NCBI RefSeq assembly: GCF_044904705.1
Contig: NZ_JADIKL010000003.1
Coordinates: forward strand, 310,001 to 374,000
Direction: 5' to 3'
Source: Rhodanobacter_A agri
GTDB taxonomy: Bacteria; Pseudomonadota; Gammaproteobacteria; Xanthomonadales; Rhodanobacteraceae
DNA: 64,000 nucleotides
The notes beneath the pieces were generated by a model. It had not been told where the DNA came from and ran no database searches. It saw nothing but the letters and a program-made list of their open reading frames with translations. A program made the translations under genes and the position numbers. Shown here one piece after another: positions 53,501-62,342 of the stretch. Each line of letters opens with the position of its first letter. Within the stretch, counting starts at the first letter, position 1.

Positions 53501-53619
53501 CTTCTCCCTCCGGGAGAAGGTGGCCCGAAGGGCCGGATGAGGGTACGGCCAAAGCGAAGCGCCTCGCTCCGCCCGCACCCTCACCCGCCTGCCGGCACCC
53601 TCTCCCGGTGGGAGAGGGA
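53501..53619. repeat. Paired palindromic repeat between the AHAS subunit genes
   Basis: CTTCTCCCTCCGGGAGAAGG (53501-53520) starts the element, followed by TGGCCCGAAGGGCCGGATGAGGG, and the mirror half CACCCTCACCC...CACCCTCTCCCGGTGGGAGAGGG ends near 53618. Each end is a hairpin and the halves are roughly inverted copies. It is a diverged relative of the element at 48081-48215. Confidence 0.82.
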
Positions 53620-53663
53620 TTCCACCCAACAAGGTTCGCGTTGTCGCCATGCGGAGCACAGCC

Positions 53664-53942
53664 ATGAAACACACCCTGTCCATCCTGCTGCAGAACGAAT
53701 CCGGCGCCCTGGTGCGCGTGGCCGGGCTGTTCGCCGCGCGCCACGTCAACATCGACGCGCTCACCGTGGCGACCACGCATGACCCGGCGATGTCGCAGCT
53801 CACCTTGGTGATGCACGGCGACGAGGGCACGCTGGAACAGATCCTGCGCCAGCTGCGCAAGCTGGTCGACGTGCTGGATGCGAGCAGCTTGTCGCTGGTG
53901 GGTAGCCGCGACGGCAGCCGGTTCGCCGCCACGCCGGCATGA
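53664..53942 (+). CDS. ilvN: AHAS small, regulatory subunit (single ACT domain)
   Basis: A 92-residue ACT-domain protein: TLSILLQNESGALVRVAGLF near 4-23, then RHVNIDALTV and MSQLTLVM. This is the valine-binding domain that activates and feedback-regulates AHAS. It is short, like IlvM/IlvN of enterobacteria, and lacks the C-terminal domain of IlvH, so the symbol (ilvN or ilvM) is a matter of convention. GGAG precedes ATG 53664. The stop overlaps ilvA by ATGA. Confidence 0.9.
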   Translation: MKHTLSILLQNESGALVRVAGLFAARHVNIDALTVATTHDPAMSQLTLVMHGDEGTLEQILRQLRKLVDVLDASSLSLVGSRDGSRFAATPA

Positions 53943-55504
53943 ACGCACGGCTCGCCACGCGCGCGGAACGCGACGACGCACCGTCCGACCTGGAGCTGCT
54001 GCGCCGCACGCTGGCGGCGCGCGTGTACGAGGTGGCGCGCGAGACGCCGCTGGAATCCGCCGAATTGCTGTCCGCGAGGATCGGCAACCGCGTGTTGCTG
54101 AAGCGCGAGGATCTGCAGCCGGTGTTCTCGTTCAAGCTGCGCGGCGCCTACAACCGCATGGCCGCGCTAAGCGCTGCCGAACGGGTGAACGGCGTGATCG
54201 CCGCCTCGGCCGGCAACCACGCGCAAGGCGTGGCGTTGGCAGCGGCGAAGCTGGGCATCCGCGCGGTAATCGTGATGCCGGTGACCGCGCCGCAGGTGAA
54301 GGTGGACGCGGTGCGCCGCTTCGGCGGCGACTTCGTGGACGTGCTGCTGGCCGGCGATTCCTACAGCGACGCCCAGGCCGCGGCCGCGCGCCTGCAGGCC
54401 GAGCGCGGCCTGGTGTTCGTGCACCCCTTCGACGACCTCGACGTGATCGCCGGCCAGGCCACCGTGGGCATGGAACTGCTGCGCCAGTGCCCTGCACCCG
54501 ATGCGGTGTTCGTGCCGGTGGGCGGCGGTGGCCTGCTCGCCGGCGTGGCCAGCTACATCAAGACACTGTCGCCGCAAACGAAAGTGATCGGCGTGCAGGC
54601 GGACGACTCCGACGCGATGGCACGCTCGCTGGAAAGCGGCGCGCGCGTGGCTCTCAGCGAAGTGGGCCTGTTCGCCGACGGCACCGCGGTGAAGCAGGTG
54701 GGCGCACTCACCTTCGCGCTGTGCCGCCGCCACGTGGACGAAGTGCTGCGCGTGGACGGCGATGCTCTGTGCGCCGCGATCCGCGATGTCTACCAGGAAA
54801 CCCGCAGCGTACCGGAGCCCTCCGGCGCGCTGGCGCTGGCCGGGCTGAAGCAGTACGCCGCCACCCTCCAGCTGCAGGGCGCGACGCTCGCCGCGATCGT
54901 CTCCGGCGCCAACATGAACTTCGAGCGCCTGCGTTTCGTGGCCGAGCGCGCCGAAGCCGGCGAGCAGCGCGAAGCGCTGTTCGCGGTGACCATCCCCGAG
55001 GAGCGCGGCAGCTTCCGCCGTTTCTGCGCCGCGCTGGGCCGGCACAACATCACCGAATTCAACTACCGCATCGGCGACGCGTGTCAGGCGCACATCTTCG
55101 TCGGTGTGCAGACCGCCAGCCGCGACGAACGCGCGGCGCTGGCCGCTGTGTTCCGCGCGCAGGATTTCGCCGTGCTCGACCTCAGCGACGACGAGCTGGC
55201 CAAACTGCACCTGCGCCATATGGTGGGCGGACGCTCGCCGCTGGCGCAGGACGAACGGCTGTACCGCTTCGACTTCCCCGAGCGCCCCGGCGCGCTGCCC
55301 GACTTCCTTGCCCGCCTGCATCCGGACTGGAACGTCAGCCTGTTCCATTACCGCAACCACGGCGCCGACCACGGCCGCATCCTGGTCGGCATCCAGGTGC
55401 CGGCCGACGAACAGACCGCGCTGCGCCGCTTCCTCGAAACACTCGGCTACCCGCATTGCGACGAGAGCGACAACGCCGCTTATCGCCTGTTGCTGCGCAG
55501 CTGA
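53939..55504 (+). CDS. ilvA: Threonine dehydratase, biosynthetic
   Basis: PLP enzyme that makes 2-oxobutyrate from threonine, the entry to isoleucine. 521 residues. FSFKLRGAYNRM near 62-73 carries the PLP lysine, ASAGNHAQGVA near 89 holds the phosphate loop, and VPVGGGGLLAGVA near 191 is the PLP-phosphate glycine loop. Two ACT-like repeats follow (about 335-410 and 430-515), as in the long, isoleucine-inhibited form. Aminoacrylate released by its side reaction with serine is the substrate of RidA, whose gene family appears at 57487. Coupled to the AHAS small subunit by ATGA. Confidence 0.96.
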   Translation: MNARLATRAERDDAPSDLELLRRTLAARVYEVARETPLESAELLSARIGNRVLLKREDLQPVFSFKLRGAYNRMAALSAAERVNGVIAASAGNHAQGVALAAAKLGIRAVIVMPVTAPQVKVDAVRRFGGDFVDVLLAGDSYSDAQAAAARLQAERGLVFVHPFDDLDVIAGQATVGMELLRQCPAPDAVFVPVGGGGLLAGVASYIKTLSPQTKVIGVQADDSDAMARSLESGARVALSEVGLFADGTAVKQVGALTFALCRRHVDEVLRVDGDALCAAIRDVYQETRSVPEPSGALALAGLKQYAATLQLQGATLAAIVSGANMNFERLRFVAERAEAGEQREALFAVTIPEERGSFRRFCAALGRHNITEFNYRIGDACQAHIFVGVQTASRDERAALAAVFRAQDFAVLDLSDDELAKLHLRHMVGGRSPLAQDERLYRFDFPERPGALPDFLARLHPDWNVSLFHYRNHGADHGRILVGIQVPADEQTALRRFLETLGYPHCDESDNAAYRLLLRS

Positions 55505-55542
55505 CACCACACATTCACATCGATTCCCGGAGTACGAAACAC

Positions 55543-57402
55543 ATGCCTGCTTACCGTTCCCGCACCAGCACCCATGGCCGCAACATGGCCGGCGCTCGCA
55601 GCCTGTGGCGCGCCACGGGCATGAAGGACGGGGATTTCGGCAAGCCCATCATCGCGGTGGCGAACAGCTTCACCCAGTTCGTGCCCGGCCACGTGCACCT
55701 GAAGGACCTCGGCCAGCTGGTTGCACGCGAAATCGAGGCCGCCGGCGGCGTGGCCAAGGAGTTCAACACCATCGCGGTGGACGACGGCATCGCCATGGGC
55801 CACGGCGGCATGCTGTATTCGCTGCCCTCGCGCGAGCTGATCGCCGATAGCGTGGAATACATGGCCAACGCGCACTGCGCCGACGCGCTGGTGTGCATCT
55901 CCAACTGCGACAAGATCACCCCCGGCATGCTGATGGCCGCGATGCGGCTGAACATCCCTGCCATCTTCGTCTCCGGCGGCCCGATGGAGTCCGGCAAGGC
56001 GGTGATGAAAGGTGTGCAGCGCAAGTTCGACCTGATCGACGCCATGGTGGTGGCCGCCGACGACAGCTACAGCGATGCCGAGGTGGCGTCGGTGGAACGC
56101 TCGGCCTGCCCCACCTGCGGCTCCTGTTCGGGCATGTTCACCGCCAATTCGATGAACTGCCTCACCGAGGCGCTGGGGCTGGCCTTGCCCGGCAACGGCT
56201 CGGTGCTGGCCACGCACGCCGACCGCGAGCAGCTGTTCCGCCGCGCCGGCAGCCGCATCGTGGAGCTCGCCCGCTGCTGGTACGAGCACGACGACGCCAG
56301 CGTACTGCCCCGCGGCGTCGCCAACCGTGCCGCGTTCGAGAACGCGATGAGCCTGGATATTGCGATGGGCGGCTCCACCAACACCGTGCTGCACCTGCTG
56401 GCAGCGGCGCGCGAAGGCGGCGTGGACTTCACCATGGCCGACATCGACCGCCTCTCCCGCCGCGTGCCCTGTCTGTGCAAGGTGGCGCCCGCGAAGAGCG
56501 ACGTGCACATGGAAGACGTGCACCGCGCCGGCGGCATCATGGCCATCCTGGGCGAGCTGGACCGCGCCGGGCTGATCGACACGACGCGCCCCACCGTGCA
56601 CGCGCCCACGCTGGGCGAGGCGCTGGCACAGTGGGACATCGTGCGCAGCAACGATGAAGCGGTGCACACCTTCTATCGCGCCGCACCCGGCAACGTGCCC
56701 ACGCAGACCGCCTTCAGCCAGTCCGCGCGCTGGGAGTCGCTGGACACCGACCGCGCGCGTGGCGTGATCCGTTCCGCCTGCACGCCCTTCAGCCACGACG
56801 GCGGCCTCGCCGTGCTGTTCGGCAACCTCGCGCCGGAAGGCTGCATCGTGAAGACCGCGGGCGTGGACGATTCCATCCTGCGCTTCAACGGTACCGCCAG
56901 GGTCTACGAAAGCCAGGAAGCCGCGGTGAGCGGCATCCTCGGCAACAAGGTGAAGGCCGGCGACGTGGTGGTGATCCGCTACGAAGGCCCGCGCGGCGGT
57001 CCCGGCATGCAAGAGATGCTCTACCCCACCAGCTATCTGAAGTCGAAAGGCCTGGGCAAGGCCTGCGCACTGATCACCGACGGCCGCTTCTCCGGCGGCA
57101 CCTCGGGCCTGTCCATCGGCCACGTCTCGCCGGAGGCCGCCGAAGGCGGCTTGATCGCACTGGTCGAAGACGGCGACCCCATCGTGATCGACATCCCCGA
57201 GCGCCGCATCCAGCTCGACCTGCCCGAGGACGTGCTCGCCGCCCGTCGCGCCGCGATGCAGGCGCGCGGCCGCGACGCGTGGAAACCGCAGAACCGCACG
57301 CGCCCGGTGTCGGTCGCGCTGCAGGCTTATGCGGCACTGGCGTCGAATGCCGCAAATGGCGCGGTACGCGACCTCGGCCGGCTCGGCGCCGCGGCTGGCT
57401 GA
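55543..57402 (+). CDS. ilvD: Dihydroxy-acid dehydratase
   Basis: Iron-sulfur enzyme that dehydrates the dihydroxy acids to the 2-oxo acids of Ile and Val. 619 residues, close to the E. coli enzyme. The cluster cysteines are in SNCDKITPGM near 121-130 and SACPTCGSCSGMFTANSMNC near 187-206. VDDGIAMGHGGM near 76 contains the metal acids, and GRFSGGTSGLSIGHVSPEAA near 513-532 the C-terminal signature. GGAG lies about 11 bases before ATG 55543. It completes the pathway set in this operon. Confidence 0.96.
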   Translation: MPAYRSRTSTHGRNMAGARSLWRATGMKDGDFGKPIIAVANSFTQFVPGHVHLKDLGQLVAREIEAAGGVAKEFNTIAVDDGIAMGHGGMLYSLPSRELIADSVEYMANAHCADALVCISNCDKITPGMLMAAMRLNIPAIFVSGGPMESGKAVMKGVQRKFDLIDAMVVAADDSYSDAEVASVERSACPTCGSCSGMFTANSMNCLTEALGLALPGNGSVLATHADREQLFRRAGSRIVELARCWYEHDDASVLPRGVANRAAFENAMSLDIAMGGSTNTVLHLLAAAREGGVDFTMADIDRLSRRVPCLCKVAPAKSDVHMEDVHRAGGIMAILGELDRAGLIDTTRPTVHAPTLGEALAQWDIVRSNDEAVHTFYRAAPGNVPTQTAFSQSARWESLDTDRARGVIRSACTPFSHDGGLAVLFGNLAPEGCIVKTAGVDDSILRFNGTARVYESQEAAVSGILGNKVKAGDVVVIRYEGPRGGPGMQEMLYPTSYLKSKGLGKACALITDGRFSGGTSGLSIGHVSPEAAEGGLIALVEDGDPIVIDIPERRIQLDLPEDVLAARRAAMQARGRDAWKPQNRTRPVSVALQAYAALASNAANGAVRDLGRLGAAAG

Positions 57403-57486
57403 GCGGCGCCCGTTGGTCGATCGGCCGGTAGCGCGCGGCGCCGCCGGCTGTACGCTGCGTTGCCCATCACCCCATCGAGGCATCTC

Positions 57487-57831
57487 ATGATCAAGCGCAT
57501 CGAAGCCGGCCCGCGCATGTCCGAAGCCAGCATCCACGGCGGCATCGTCTATCTCGCCGGACAGGTCCCCGAGGACACCCGCAACGACATCGAGGGGCAG
57601 ACACGGCAGGTGCTCGCCGCGATCGACGATCTGCTGGCCCAGGCCGGCAGCGACAAGACACGCATCCTGCGCGCGCAGATCTTTCTCGCCGACATCGACG
57701 ACTTCGCCGGCATGAATCGCGCCTGGGATGCCTGGGTCGTCCCCGGCAACGCGCCGGCGCGCGCAACGGTACAGGCGCGCCTGGCCGATCCGGAATGGAA
57801 GGTCGAGATCGTCGTCACCGCAGCGGCCTGA
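57487..57831 (+). CDS. RidA/YjgF-family enamine/imine deaminase
   Basis: A 114-residue Rid-family protein. SIHGGIVYLAGQVPED near 14-29, then RILRAQIFLADIDDF near 60 and APARATVQARL near 88-98, where the second Arg is the substrate-binding residue of active RidA. VEIVVTAAA ends it. It hydrolyses 2-aminoacrylate produced by IlvA and other PLP enzymes, protecting IlvE and other targets, which fits its position 84 bp after ilvD. GAGGCATCTC precedes ATG 57487. The Rid subgroup cannot be settled by eye. Confidence 0.87.
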   Translation: MIKRIEAGPRMSEASIHGGIVYLAGQVPEDTRNDIEGQTRQVLAAIDDLLAQAGSDKTRILRAQIFLADIDDFAGMNRAWDAWVVPGNAPARATVQARLADPEWKVEIVVTAAA

Positions 57832-57906
57832 AATGGCTGGTCGCGACTGACGCTAGTTACCAAGCGACGGTGAAGCCGCCAGCATTCAACGAGGTGCTAA
57901 GCAAAT

Positions 57907-58329
57907 CTAGAAGCCAAGTTCACGGCCGGTCCATTTGTGGGTGACCACGGAAACCCCGTCGCCCCGCCCCTCCGCTGTAACGGTCACAGAAAAGCACGAT
58001 GCGTCATCCGGGTTTGCCGGAAGCGAGACTCCTATGACATTGCTCCACTTCCGCAAGTCAACTGCGGCGGCGCCGAGTCTAGGTACTGCTTCGAAAGCAT
58101 TCTGCGCTGGCATTTCATAACCCATGTGGATGTCATACAGCTCTGGAATGTTTGAAAGCCGCGATATCCGGCTGCACGTTATGTTTACGGATAATTTGTC
58201 GATTTCCCCCAGTGTCTCCGCATCACGGTCTGGAAACTTTATGAAGCGGACTTTTGCCTGCATGGCAGATGCGCACGCAGAACTGACCAGGATCACAAGC
58301 AGCCCTATCTTTTGAACGGGTATCTTCAT
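57907..58329 (-). CDS. Secreted or periplasmic protein of unknown function, 140 aa
   Basis: A signal peptide (MKIPVQKIGLLVILVSSACASAMQA) is visible; a Cys lies near its end, but the -3 residue does not fit a lipobox, so type I cleavage after MQA is more likely. The mature part has two to three Cys (NITCSR, DDASCFSV) and a beta-rich look (FSVTVTAEGRG...VVTHKWTG), with no family recognised. Base composition is clearly lower in GC than the flanking operons, and codon use is less biased, suggesting acquisition. Confidence 0.6.
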   Translation of the reverse strand: MKIPVQKIGLLVILVSSACASAMQAKVRFIKFPDRDAETLGEIDKLSVNITCSRISRLSNIPELYDIHMGYEMPAQNAFEAVPRLGAAAVDLRKWSNVIGVSLPANPDDASCFSVTVTAEGRGDGVSVVTHKWTGRELGF

Positions 58330-58381
58330 GGTGCGTTACGTCCAAATTGAGTGGCGTCGGACCATCCATTTGGATGATGTG

Positions 58382-58594
58382 TTACGCCCCACGGCGGAGC
58401 AGGCCCTTTGCGGCAATCATGAACAACACCGCACCCAGAATGAGAGCTGGCCAAGCAAGCTGTGTGGCGAAACGAGGAAAGTAGATTGCTGCGAAGACTC
58501 CGAGCGCGAAACCCAGCAGAGCTCTGGCGACAATAAACACCCAGATCTCTGCACCAGTGAGTTGCTGGACTCGCTTACGATTGCGTTCAAGCAT
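58382..58594 (-). CDS. Small membrane protein of unknown function, 70 aa
   Basis: Two hydrophobic helices (IWVFIVARALLGFALGVFAA and WPALILGAVLFMIAA) joined by a short loop, with a basic N-terminus (LERNRKRVQQ) and a C-terminal RRG. No family is recognised. It lies in the same low-GC stretch as the gene at 57907. The two are on the same strand with a 52-bp gap; CGTTACGYCC-like strings occur at both sides of that gap (near 58333 and 58380). Confidence 0.5.
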   Translation of the reverse strand: MLERNRKRVQQLTGAEIWVFIVARALLGFALGVFAAIYFPRFATQLAWPALILGAVLFMIAAKGLLRRGA

Positions 58595-58719
58595 GACCTT
58601 CCCTGAAGTTATATGACAGCACCTGACACCTAAATTTGCGTACCGCGAAGCGGTCGCGGCTTCAACGTAGCAACAACCTGACAGCGCAGCCCTTGAATAC
58701 GATCACCAGGCTGCAGCCT

Positions 58720-59082
58720 TCAGCTCGGCGACAGCACCAGCAACAACCCCAGCAGACCGGGAAGCGCCTGCACGTAGAGGATCTTCCGGCTGGCCGTCAC
58801 CGCGCCATAGACGCCCGCGACGACCACGCACAGCAGGAAGAAGACCTTGAATTCGTAACCTGCCGCGCCCCGGATCAGGCCCCACAGCAAACCGACGGCG
58901 ATGAAGCCGTTGTACAGGCCCTGGTTTGCCGCCAGCACCTTTGTCGCTGCCGCCTGCTCTTTCGACATGCCGAAGGCCTTCCTCCCAGCCGGCTTGTCCC
59001 AGAGGAACATTTCCAGCATCAGGAAATAGCCGTGCAGCAAGGCCACCAGCAGCACCACGATTTCGGAGATTGTCGCCACCAT
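58720..59082 (-). CDS. DUF1304-family membrane protein
   Basis: A 120-residue protein with four hydrophobic helices. The pattern near the start (HGYFLMLEMFLWDKPAGRKAF), the motif AANQGLYNGFIAVGLLWGL near 57-75 and the length match the DUF1304 family. ATG 59082 is supported by GGAGGGGG six bases ahead; the frame is open to 59133 but the extra residues do not fit. Function unknown; the family occurs widely as single genes. Confidence 0.85.
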   Translation of the reverse strand: MVATISEIVVLLVALLHGYFLMLEMFLWDKPAGRKAFGMSKEQAAATKVLAANQGLYNGFIAVGLLWGLIRGAAGYEFKVFFLLCVVVAGVYGAVTASRKILYVQALPGLLGLLLVLSPS

Positions 59083-59324
59083 AAGCCCCCTCCAGATTCC
59101 ACGTTCCAAGCTTCGCAGCCCGTTCCGCAACACGGCCGTTGCGTGTTGCCGCCCCTGGTGACCGGGAAACCGCAGCTCATGCCGTTTCCCAAGCTTTCCA
59201 AACGATTTCCTCGCGATTGCCCAAGCCTGTCCTCAAGCTTCCGGACAAGGCCGGGAGCAGGCTGGAACGGCGACAAGGCCTGTCGCCGACCATTCCATCG
59301 CTGCCGAACCGACCGGAGGGGATC

Positions 59325-59912
59325 ATGTCACGTCACGCATGCTTCATCGCCATTTCCATGCTGGCACTGGCGCTGCCGCCCGCCTATGCCCAGGCGGCAC
59401 CACTGGGCGATTCAACGTCCATGAACATGCCGCAAGGCATGAGCGCCGATGCCAATTCGCCGCTGGTGCAGGAAATCCGCCTCGCAACCGCAAAATACAA
59501 GGACATCAACGTGGCCTTGCACAAGGAGACCGGCTGGGTGGTCGCCACGCCGTGCGTGAGCGGGCCGGATACCGGTGCCATGGGCGTCCATGTGGTGAAC
59601 CCGTCGCGCATCGCCGACGGCGTGCTCGACCCGAGCGCGCCGGAAGCGCTGATCTACGAGCCGATGGCGGACGGCTCGATGCGCCTGGTAGGCGTGGAGT
59701 TCATCGAGGTCGCCGCCGACTGGGCGGCACGCCACCCGAACGGCCCGCCGCCCGAGGTGGCCGGCAATCTGATGAACCTGTTGCAGGTGCCGAACCGCTT
59801 TGGCCTGCCGCAGGCCTATTACCTGCACGTATGGGCTTGGCAGGACAACCCGAAGGGCAGCTTCGCCGACTGGAACACCAAGGTGACCTGCGCGATGCAG
59901 CCTTTGTCCTAG
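59325..59912 (+). CDS. Secreted protein of unknown function, 195 aa
   Basis: Signal peptide with cleavage near AYAQA-APLG (about 25), then a Met/Ser-rich linker (DSTSMNMPQGMSAD) and a globular domain with two Cys (ATPCVSGPD, TKVTCAMQ). HVVNPSRIADGVLDPSAPE and YEPMADGSMRLVGVEFI are repetitive-looking but give me no family. GGAGGGGATC precedes ATG 59325. It is divergent from the DUF1304 gene across a 242-bp gap in which no clear operator is seen. Confidence 0.7.
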   Translation: MSRHACFIAISMLALALPPAYAQAAPLGDSTSMNMPQGMSADANSPLVQEIRLATAKYKDINVALHKETGWVVATPCVSGPDTGAMGVHVVNPSRIADGVLDPSAPEALIYEPMADGSMRLVGVEFIEVAADWAARHPNGPPPEVAGNLMNLLQVPNRFGLPQAYYLHVWAWQDNPKGSFADWNTKVTCAMQPLS

Positions 59913-59976
59913 GCGCCGCCCGGACCCCGGGAGTTAGTGCATTTTCCGGGCGCTCGACCCGGCCACGGATGGCCGG

Positions 59977-60009
59977 TCGCGGATCGGTCGCCGGGCGACC
60001 GATCCGCGA
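59977..60009. repeat. Perfect 16-bp inverted repeat after the secreted-protein gene
   Basis: TCGCGGATCGGTCGCC (59977-59992) and its exact complement GGCGACCGATCCGCGA (59994-60009) are separated by one base. It lies between the converging genes that end at 59912 and 60091. It could be a bidirectional terminator or an extragenic palindrome; a smaller GGCC-ACGGAT-GGCC unit lies just upstream at 59961-59974. Confidence 0.8.
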
Positions 60010-60090
60010 GTTCTGGCAGCTTCTTGCTGGTACCGGATCCGCTCCGGCTTCCCCAGCCAGCAGTGGAGGCCGGGACGAAACGCATCGCGG

Positions 60091-62100
60091 TCACTCGCAG
60101 CGCGCGCCGTCGCCGTCGGGCTTGCACTGCGGCGGCCAGCCGTTCGCGTTCCAGTAGGCCAGCATCTTCGTGCGCCGCAGAAAATCGGAGAATGCCGGGC
60201 CTTGCCGGATTGCCGCGTACTCGCGCACCCACAACAGCCTGCCGTAGAAGAACCAGTTGTTTTCGAAAAAGCGCAATGCCATCGCCTGGTCGGGTTGCGG
60301 CACCTGCAGCTGCAACAACAGCGGCGTGCCGCTAGCCTGCTGCGCCGCGTGCAGTTGCGCCAGCGCCTGCGGCCACAGTGCGGGATCGGCAAGCGCCGCG
60401 CTGAACGCGACGTACAGCGGCTTCTGCGCAAAGTCGTCGGGCATGTGCGCGGCGATGTCGCGCGCGCCGGCCAGGTCCTTGCGCCAGACGGCGTTGCGCC
60501 AGCGCAGCTCGTCGGTCTCGACGTCGGGTTTGCCGGCCAGACCCGGCAAGGTATCGAGATAGGACCGTGCCTCCGCGTGGCGGCCCAGCGTATCGAGCTG
60601 GGCGCCGAGATTGGCGACCGCCCAGTAGCTCAGCGGATCCATCGCGTAGCCGACCTGGGCCAGGCGCAGCGCCTCCTCGCCGTAGCCAAGCCCCGCCAGG
60701 CGCATGCCCACCAGCGAGTTCATGATCGGATCGGTCGGGTTGCGCGCCAGCGTCGCCCGCAGCTCCCGCATGCCGTCGTTCCATTCGTCGCGCTGGCAGG
60801 CCAGTTCGCCCAGTACGGCATGTGCGTACACGTTGTCGGGATCGATCCGCAACGCCCGCATGGCTTCCGGCAGCGCCTCCTGTTCGCGCCCCGGCTCGAA
60901 GTGGGTGGCGAGGTTGAGCGCGAGCAAGCCGTGCACCGGCGCGAAATCGGGCGCACGCGCGGCCAGCGCATTCAGCGCGACCTCGGCCTTGGCGTAGTCC
61001 GCGTCGTCGGGACGCGTGAGGAAGATGTGGCGCAGCCGCAGGTATTCGCGGAACACCGCGGGATCGGGCGGCTTCGCCGCGACACGGTCCAGCGGCAGGT
61101 GCAGCGCCAGGGCCGATGCCACGGCCTGCGCGATTTCCTGCTGCACGCCGAAGACGTCCTTCATCCGGCGATCGTAGCTTTGCGCCCACACCGTGCGCCC
61201 CGACGGTGTTTCGACCAGGCGCAGGTCGATGCGCAGCGCATCGCCCGACTCGCGCAGGCTGCCCTCGATCGCATGGGTAACGTGCAGGCGTTCGGCCAGC
61301 TGTACCGCGTCGAGTCCCTGCTCGCGCGCCCGTGCGGCCGAAACACTGGCGATCAGGCGCAAGCCGTCGACGCGCGCGAGCGCCGTGGTCAACTCCTCGC
61401 TCAGCCCATCGGCGAAGACGGCCTCGCCCTTGTCGTCGCCGATCGCGCGCAGCGGCAGCACCACCAGGGTGGACTGCGGCGCAACCGCCGGTTTCGCGGG
61501 ATTCGCCCGCCACCAAAGCAAGGCGCCGACGGCGACAACCACCAGCGTCGCCGCGAGCAGCCAAAGCCCGGGCCACCCCGACCGGCGGAGCGGCTTCGCC
61601 GACACGGTGGGCGCGGCAGCAGTCGGCGTATCCTTCACCTGCTCTCCGATACCGGCCGCGGACGGCAGTGTCTCAGGCGCATCGTCCGGCTCCGATATCG
61701 CCGCCGATGGCGTTGCCCATGCGACGCCTTCGGCTGCGGCGCGTTCTTCTGACGACCCTGCACGCTGCGCGAAGCGCCGCACGACCCCATCGAAGCGGTA
61801 GCCGACGCCATGCAAGGTGTGGATGTAGCGCGTGCTGCCGGCGCTCTCGCCAAGTGCGTGGCGAACCAGTGTGACAACGCGATTCAACACGCCGGGCGTG
61901 ACGTGGCGATGGCCCCAGACCGCGTCGAGCAGTTCGTCGCGCGAGAACGCCTTGCCCGGCGCCTGCACCAGCAACGCCAGCACGTCGAATGCCTTGGGCT
62001 CCAGCGCGACGTCGCGGCCACCCACGCTCAGGCGCCGGCCGTCGAGATCGATCTCGACCGCGTCGAATGCGATATACCGAAACCTCCCCTCGCCCTCCAC
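60091..62100 (-). CDS. CadC/OmpR-type winged-helix membrane regulator with TPR repeats
   Basis: A 669-residue protein starting at GTG 62100, with AAGGAG five bases ahead; the longer frame to 62241 lacks support. It has an N-terminal winged helix (about 5-105: ALEPKAFDVLALLVQAPGKA, then THRVGYRF-type wing as IHTLHGVGYRFDG), a Ser/Ala-rich linker, one membrane helix (about 176-195), a periplasmic domain of the adenylate-cyclase/TolB-N type (SLVVLPLRAI, FADGLSEELTTALARVDGL, ALRIDLRLVETPSGRTVWAQSYDR), and TPR-like repeats to the end. The family regulates transcription from the membrane without phosphorylation. The target is not evident; neighbouring genes are candidates. Confidence 0.88.
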   Translation of the reverse strand: MEGEGRFRYIAFDAVEIDLDGRRLSVGGRDVALEPKAFDVLALLVQAPGKAFSRDELLDAVWGHRHVTPGVLNRVVTLVRHALGESAGSTRYIHTLHGVGYRFDGVVRRFAQRAGSSEERAAAEGVAWATPSAAISEPDDAPETLPSAAGIGEQVKDTPTAAAPTVSAKPLRRSGWPGLWLLAATLVVVAVGALLWWRANPAKPAVAPQSTLVVLPLRAIGDDKGEAVFADGLSEELTTALARVDGLRLIASVSAARAREQGLDAVQLAERLHVTHAIEGSLRESGDALRIDLRLVETPSGRTVWAQSYDRRMKDVFGVQQEIAQAVASALALHLPLDRVAAKPPDPAVFREYLRLRHIFLTRPDDADYAKAEVALNALAARAPDFAPVHGLLALNLATHFEPGREQEALPEAMRALRIDPDNVYAHAVLGELACQRDEWNDGMRELRATLARNPTDPIMNSLVGMRLAGLGYGEEALRLAQVGYAMDPLSYWAVANLGAQLDTLGRHAEARSYLDTLPGLAGKPDVETDELRWRNAVWRKDLAGARDIAAHMPDDFAQKPLYVAFSAALADPALWPQALAQLHAAQQASGTPLLLQLQVPQPDQAMALRFFENNWFFYGRLLWVREYAAIRQGPAFSDFLRRTKMLAYWNANGWPPQCKPDGDGARCE

Positions 62101-62342
62101 GTCGGCTCCTTGCGGAACGATGAAGCAGATGACGCCGCGACGAACCGCATCATGGCATAGGGCAAGCGACCGGGCGGTTACCCATGACGCGGAGGCTATG
62201 CGGCGCGCCTGCCGGCGGCCGCGGGCTCGGGGTTCCGGCACCGGCGTGGGCGCCGCGACTTCTACGAACAGGCGGCGAATTGCCTCCGTGTCATCCAGCA
62301 GCTCGTCGGCCAGCGGGCAGTTCTTGCCGACGGCCTTCTTGC

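Noticed and set aside
58330..58381. Integron attC-like site between the two orphan genes
   Set aside because: The CGTTACG strings are direct, not inverted, repeats and do not fit the RYYYAAC/GTTRRRY core pair; no integrase gene is present.
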